Below are positions 63,351 to 64,000 of a stretch of 64,000 nucleotides of DNA, one piece after another. How positions within the stretch are numbered: the first letter of the stretch is position 1; each line of letters begins with the position of its first letter. Under the pieces are notes generated by a model. It made no database searches. It was not told the origin of the DNA and worked only from the letters and a program-made list of their open reading frames with translations. A program made the position numbers and the translations under genes. Origin of the DNA: Chitinophaga sp. XS-30 (GTDB lineage: Bacteria > Bacteroidota > Bacteroidia > Chitinophagales > Chitinophagaceae); assembly GCF_008086345.1 (NCBI RefSeq), contig NZ_CP043006.1:3904032-3968031 (forward strand), in the 5' to 3' direction.

Positions 63351-64000
63351 ATGAAAATGATCCTTATCCTATTTCGCATCCTGGTGGGGGTGCTGTTCAT
63401 TTTCTCTGGCCTCATCAAAGCGAATGATCCGCTGGGCCTGAGTTATAAAATGGATGAATTTTTCGAGGTGTTGCACCTGCACGCCCTGATACCCTTTTCC
63501 CTGATCTTCTCCCTGATCATGAACGCTTTCGAGATCATTGCAGGCGTTGCCGTGCTGCTGGGGTACCGCATGCGTATTTTCTCGTTCCTGCTGCTGCTGC
63601 TCATCATATTCTTTACGTTTTTGACGGGCTTTGCCCTGTACAGCGGTCTAATCAGGGAATGCGGATGCTTTGGCGACTGCATTAAACTGACGGCGGAACA
63701 GTCATTCTGGAAAGACGTGATCCTGCTGGTGATGATCGTGGTCATATTCATTTACAGAAAACAGATCAATCCGTTCCTCTCCGCCCGGGCAACCGGACTG
63801 CTGATGATCCTGGCAGTATTATTCCCCGTGGCCTTGCAATGGTACACGCTGGCGCACCTGCCCATCGTGGATTGCCTGCCTTATAAACCCGGCAACAACA
63901 TCCCGGAGAAAATGAAAGCGCCCCCCGGCTCAACGCCTGATGTATATAAGACCGTACTGATCTATGAAAAGGACGGCAAACAGGAAAAGTTCACGGAAGA
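63351..64000 (+). CDS. BT_3928 family DoxX-like membrane protein (cut by window end)
   Basis: Partial, at least 216 residues. Begins MKMILILFRILVGVLFIFSGLIKANDPLGLSYKM with a DoxX-type hydrophobic start; four helices are visible (about 3-20, 44-60, 65-85, 125-145), a CGCFGDCI motif with three cysteines near residues 105-112, then a soluble part. In Bacteroidota this family is usually followed by tpiA. The last residues (EKFTE) run off the window. ATG 63351 follows TATTCGG with no clear promoter. Confidence 0.85.
   Translation, partial: MKMILILFRILVGVLFIFSGLIKANDPLGLSYKMDEFFEVLHLHALIPFSLIFSLIMNAFEIIAGVAVLLGYRMRIFSFLLLLLIIFFTFLTGFALYSGLIRECGCFGDCIKLTAEQSFWKDVILLVMIVVIFIYRKQINPFLSARATGLLMILAVLFPVALQWYTLAHLPIVDCLPYKPGNNIPEKMKAPPGSTPDVYKTVLIYEKDGKQEKFTE

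Overview
The window comes from a Bacteroidota genome, most likely a Chitinophaga-like member of the Chitinophagaceae. The signs are an ECF sigma/FecR/SusC/SusD locus, many -7 elements of the form TAnnTTTG with TTG or TTTG about 19-22 bp upstream, lipoprotein-rich metabolism, BT_3928-type and DUF1599 genes, and moderately GC-rich coding DNA with AT-rich intergenic DNA. I see no phage, insertion sequence, integrase, CRISPR array or rRNA operon. There is one tRNA gene.

Layout. 1-2.3 kb: 5' part of a large secreted Ig-like repeat protein with an apparent frameshift. 2.7-9.7 kb: housekeeping genes (rpmI-rplT, ispE, a bifunctional nuclease, etfB/etfA, a TPR protein, tilS, a rhomboid protease, rlmH). 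9.8-10 kb: tRNA-Arg(ACG) with promoter and terminator. 10.2-12.2 kb: a universal stress protein followed by a bacterial eRF1-like (baeRF) protein. 12.4-15.1 kb: an alkylation-damage locus (alkA facing a 2OG-Fe(II) oxygenase, an AraC-MGMT Ada and a detached Ada zinc module). 15.2-25.6 kb: a nitrogen-oxide region. It holds a hemerythrin plus a nitronate-monooxygenase-like protein, QueD, an Rrf2-type regulator with three cysteines, the complete clade II nitrous oxide reductase cluster (cytochrome c, nosZ, a membrane protein, nosL, nosD, nosF, nosY) and the di-iron repair protein RIC.

25.7-33 kb: LOG-family protein, a small conserved protein, two secreted glycoside hydrolases, a Tat-exported alkaline phosphatase and a CoA transferase/hydrolase. 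33.2-43.5 kb: an ECF sigma/anti-sigma pair followed by SusC, SusD, DUF4843 and PKD-like lipoproteins and a TlpA-type thioredoxin. 43.6-47.6 kb: MscS channel, BI-1 family protein, and several uncharacterised genes including a two-gene pair that resembles a toxin-antitoxin module. 47.65-47.9 kb: an AT-rich divergent intergenic region with two perfect DnaA-box consensus sequences. 47.9-52.9 kb: S9 dipeptidyl peptidase, an ArsR-rhodanese fusion with matching palindromic operators in front of itself and of an MFS transporter, and a small membrane protein. 53-64 kb: an 11-bp tandem repeat, VIT-like protein, rocD, acyl-CoA-binding protein, lepA overlapping a Dph6-like ligase, manA, yraN, cdaA, folP, DUF1599 and a DoxX-like protein cut by the window end.

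How the genes fit together. The nos cluster, RIC and hemerythrin form a nitrous-oxide respiration and nitric-oxide tolerance block. An identical promoter-distal motif (AAATACAT, 0 or 2 bp, TTTTATCCT) stands upstream of both the hemerythrin operon and RIC, and the Rrf2 regulator encoded between them is the obvious candidate to read it. The least described parts, and the best candidates for new biology, are the NMO-like protein in that block, the split Ada, the ArsR-rhodanese/MFS regulon and the DUF6169-like pair. All functions are read from the sequence and from memory of protein families; no search was run.
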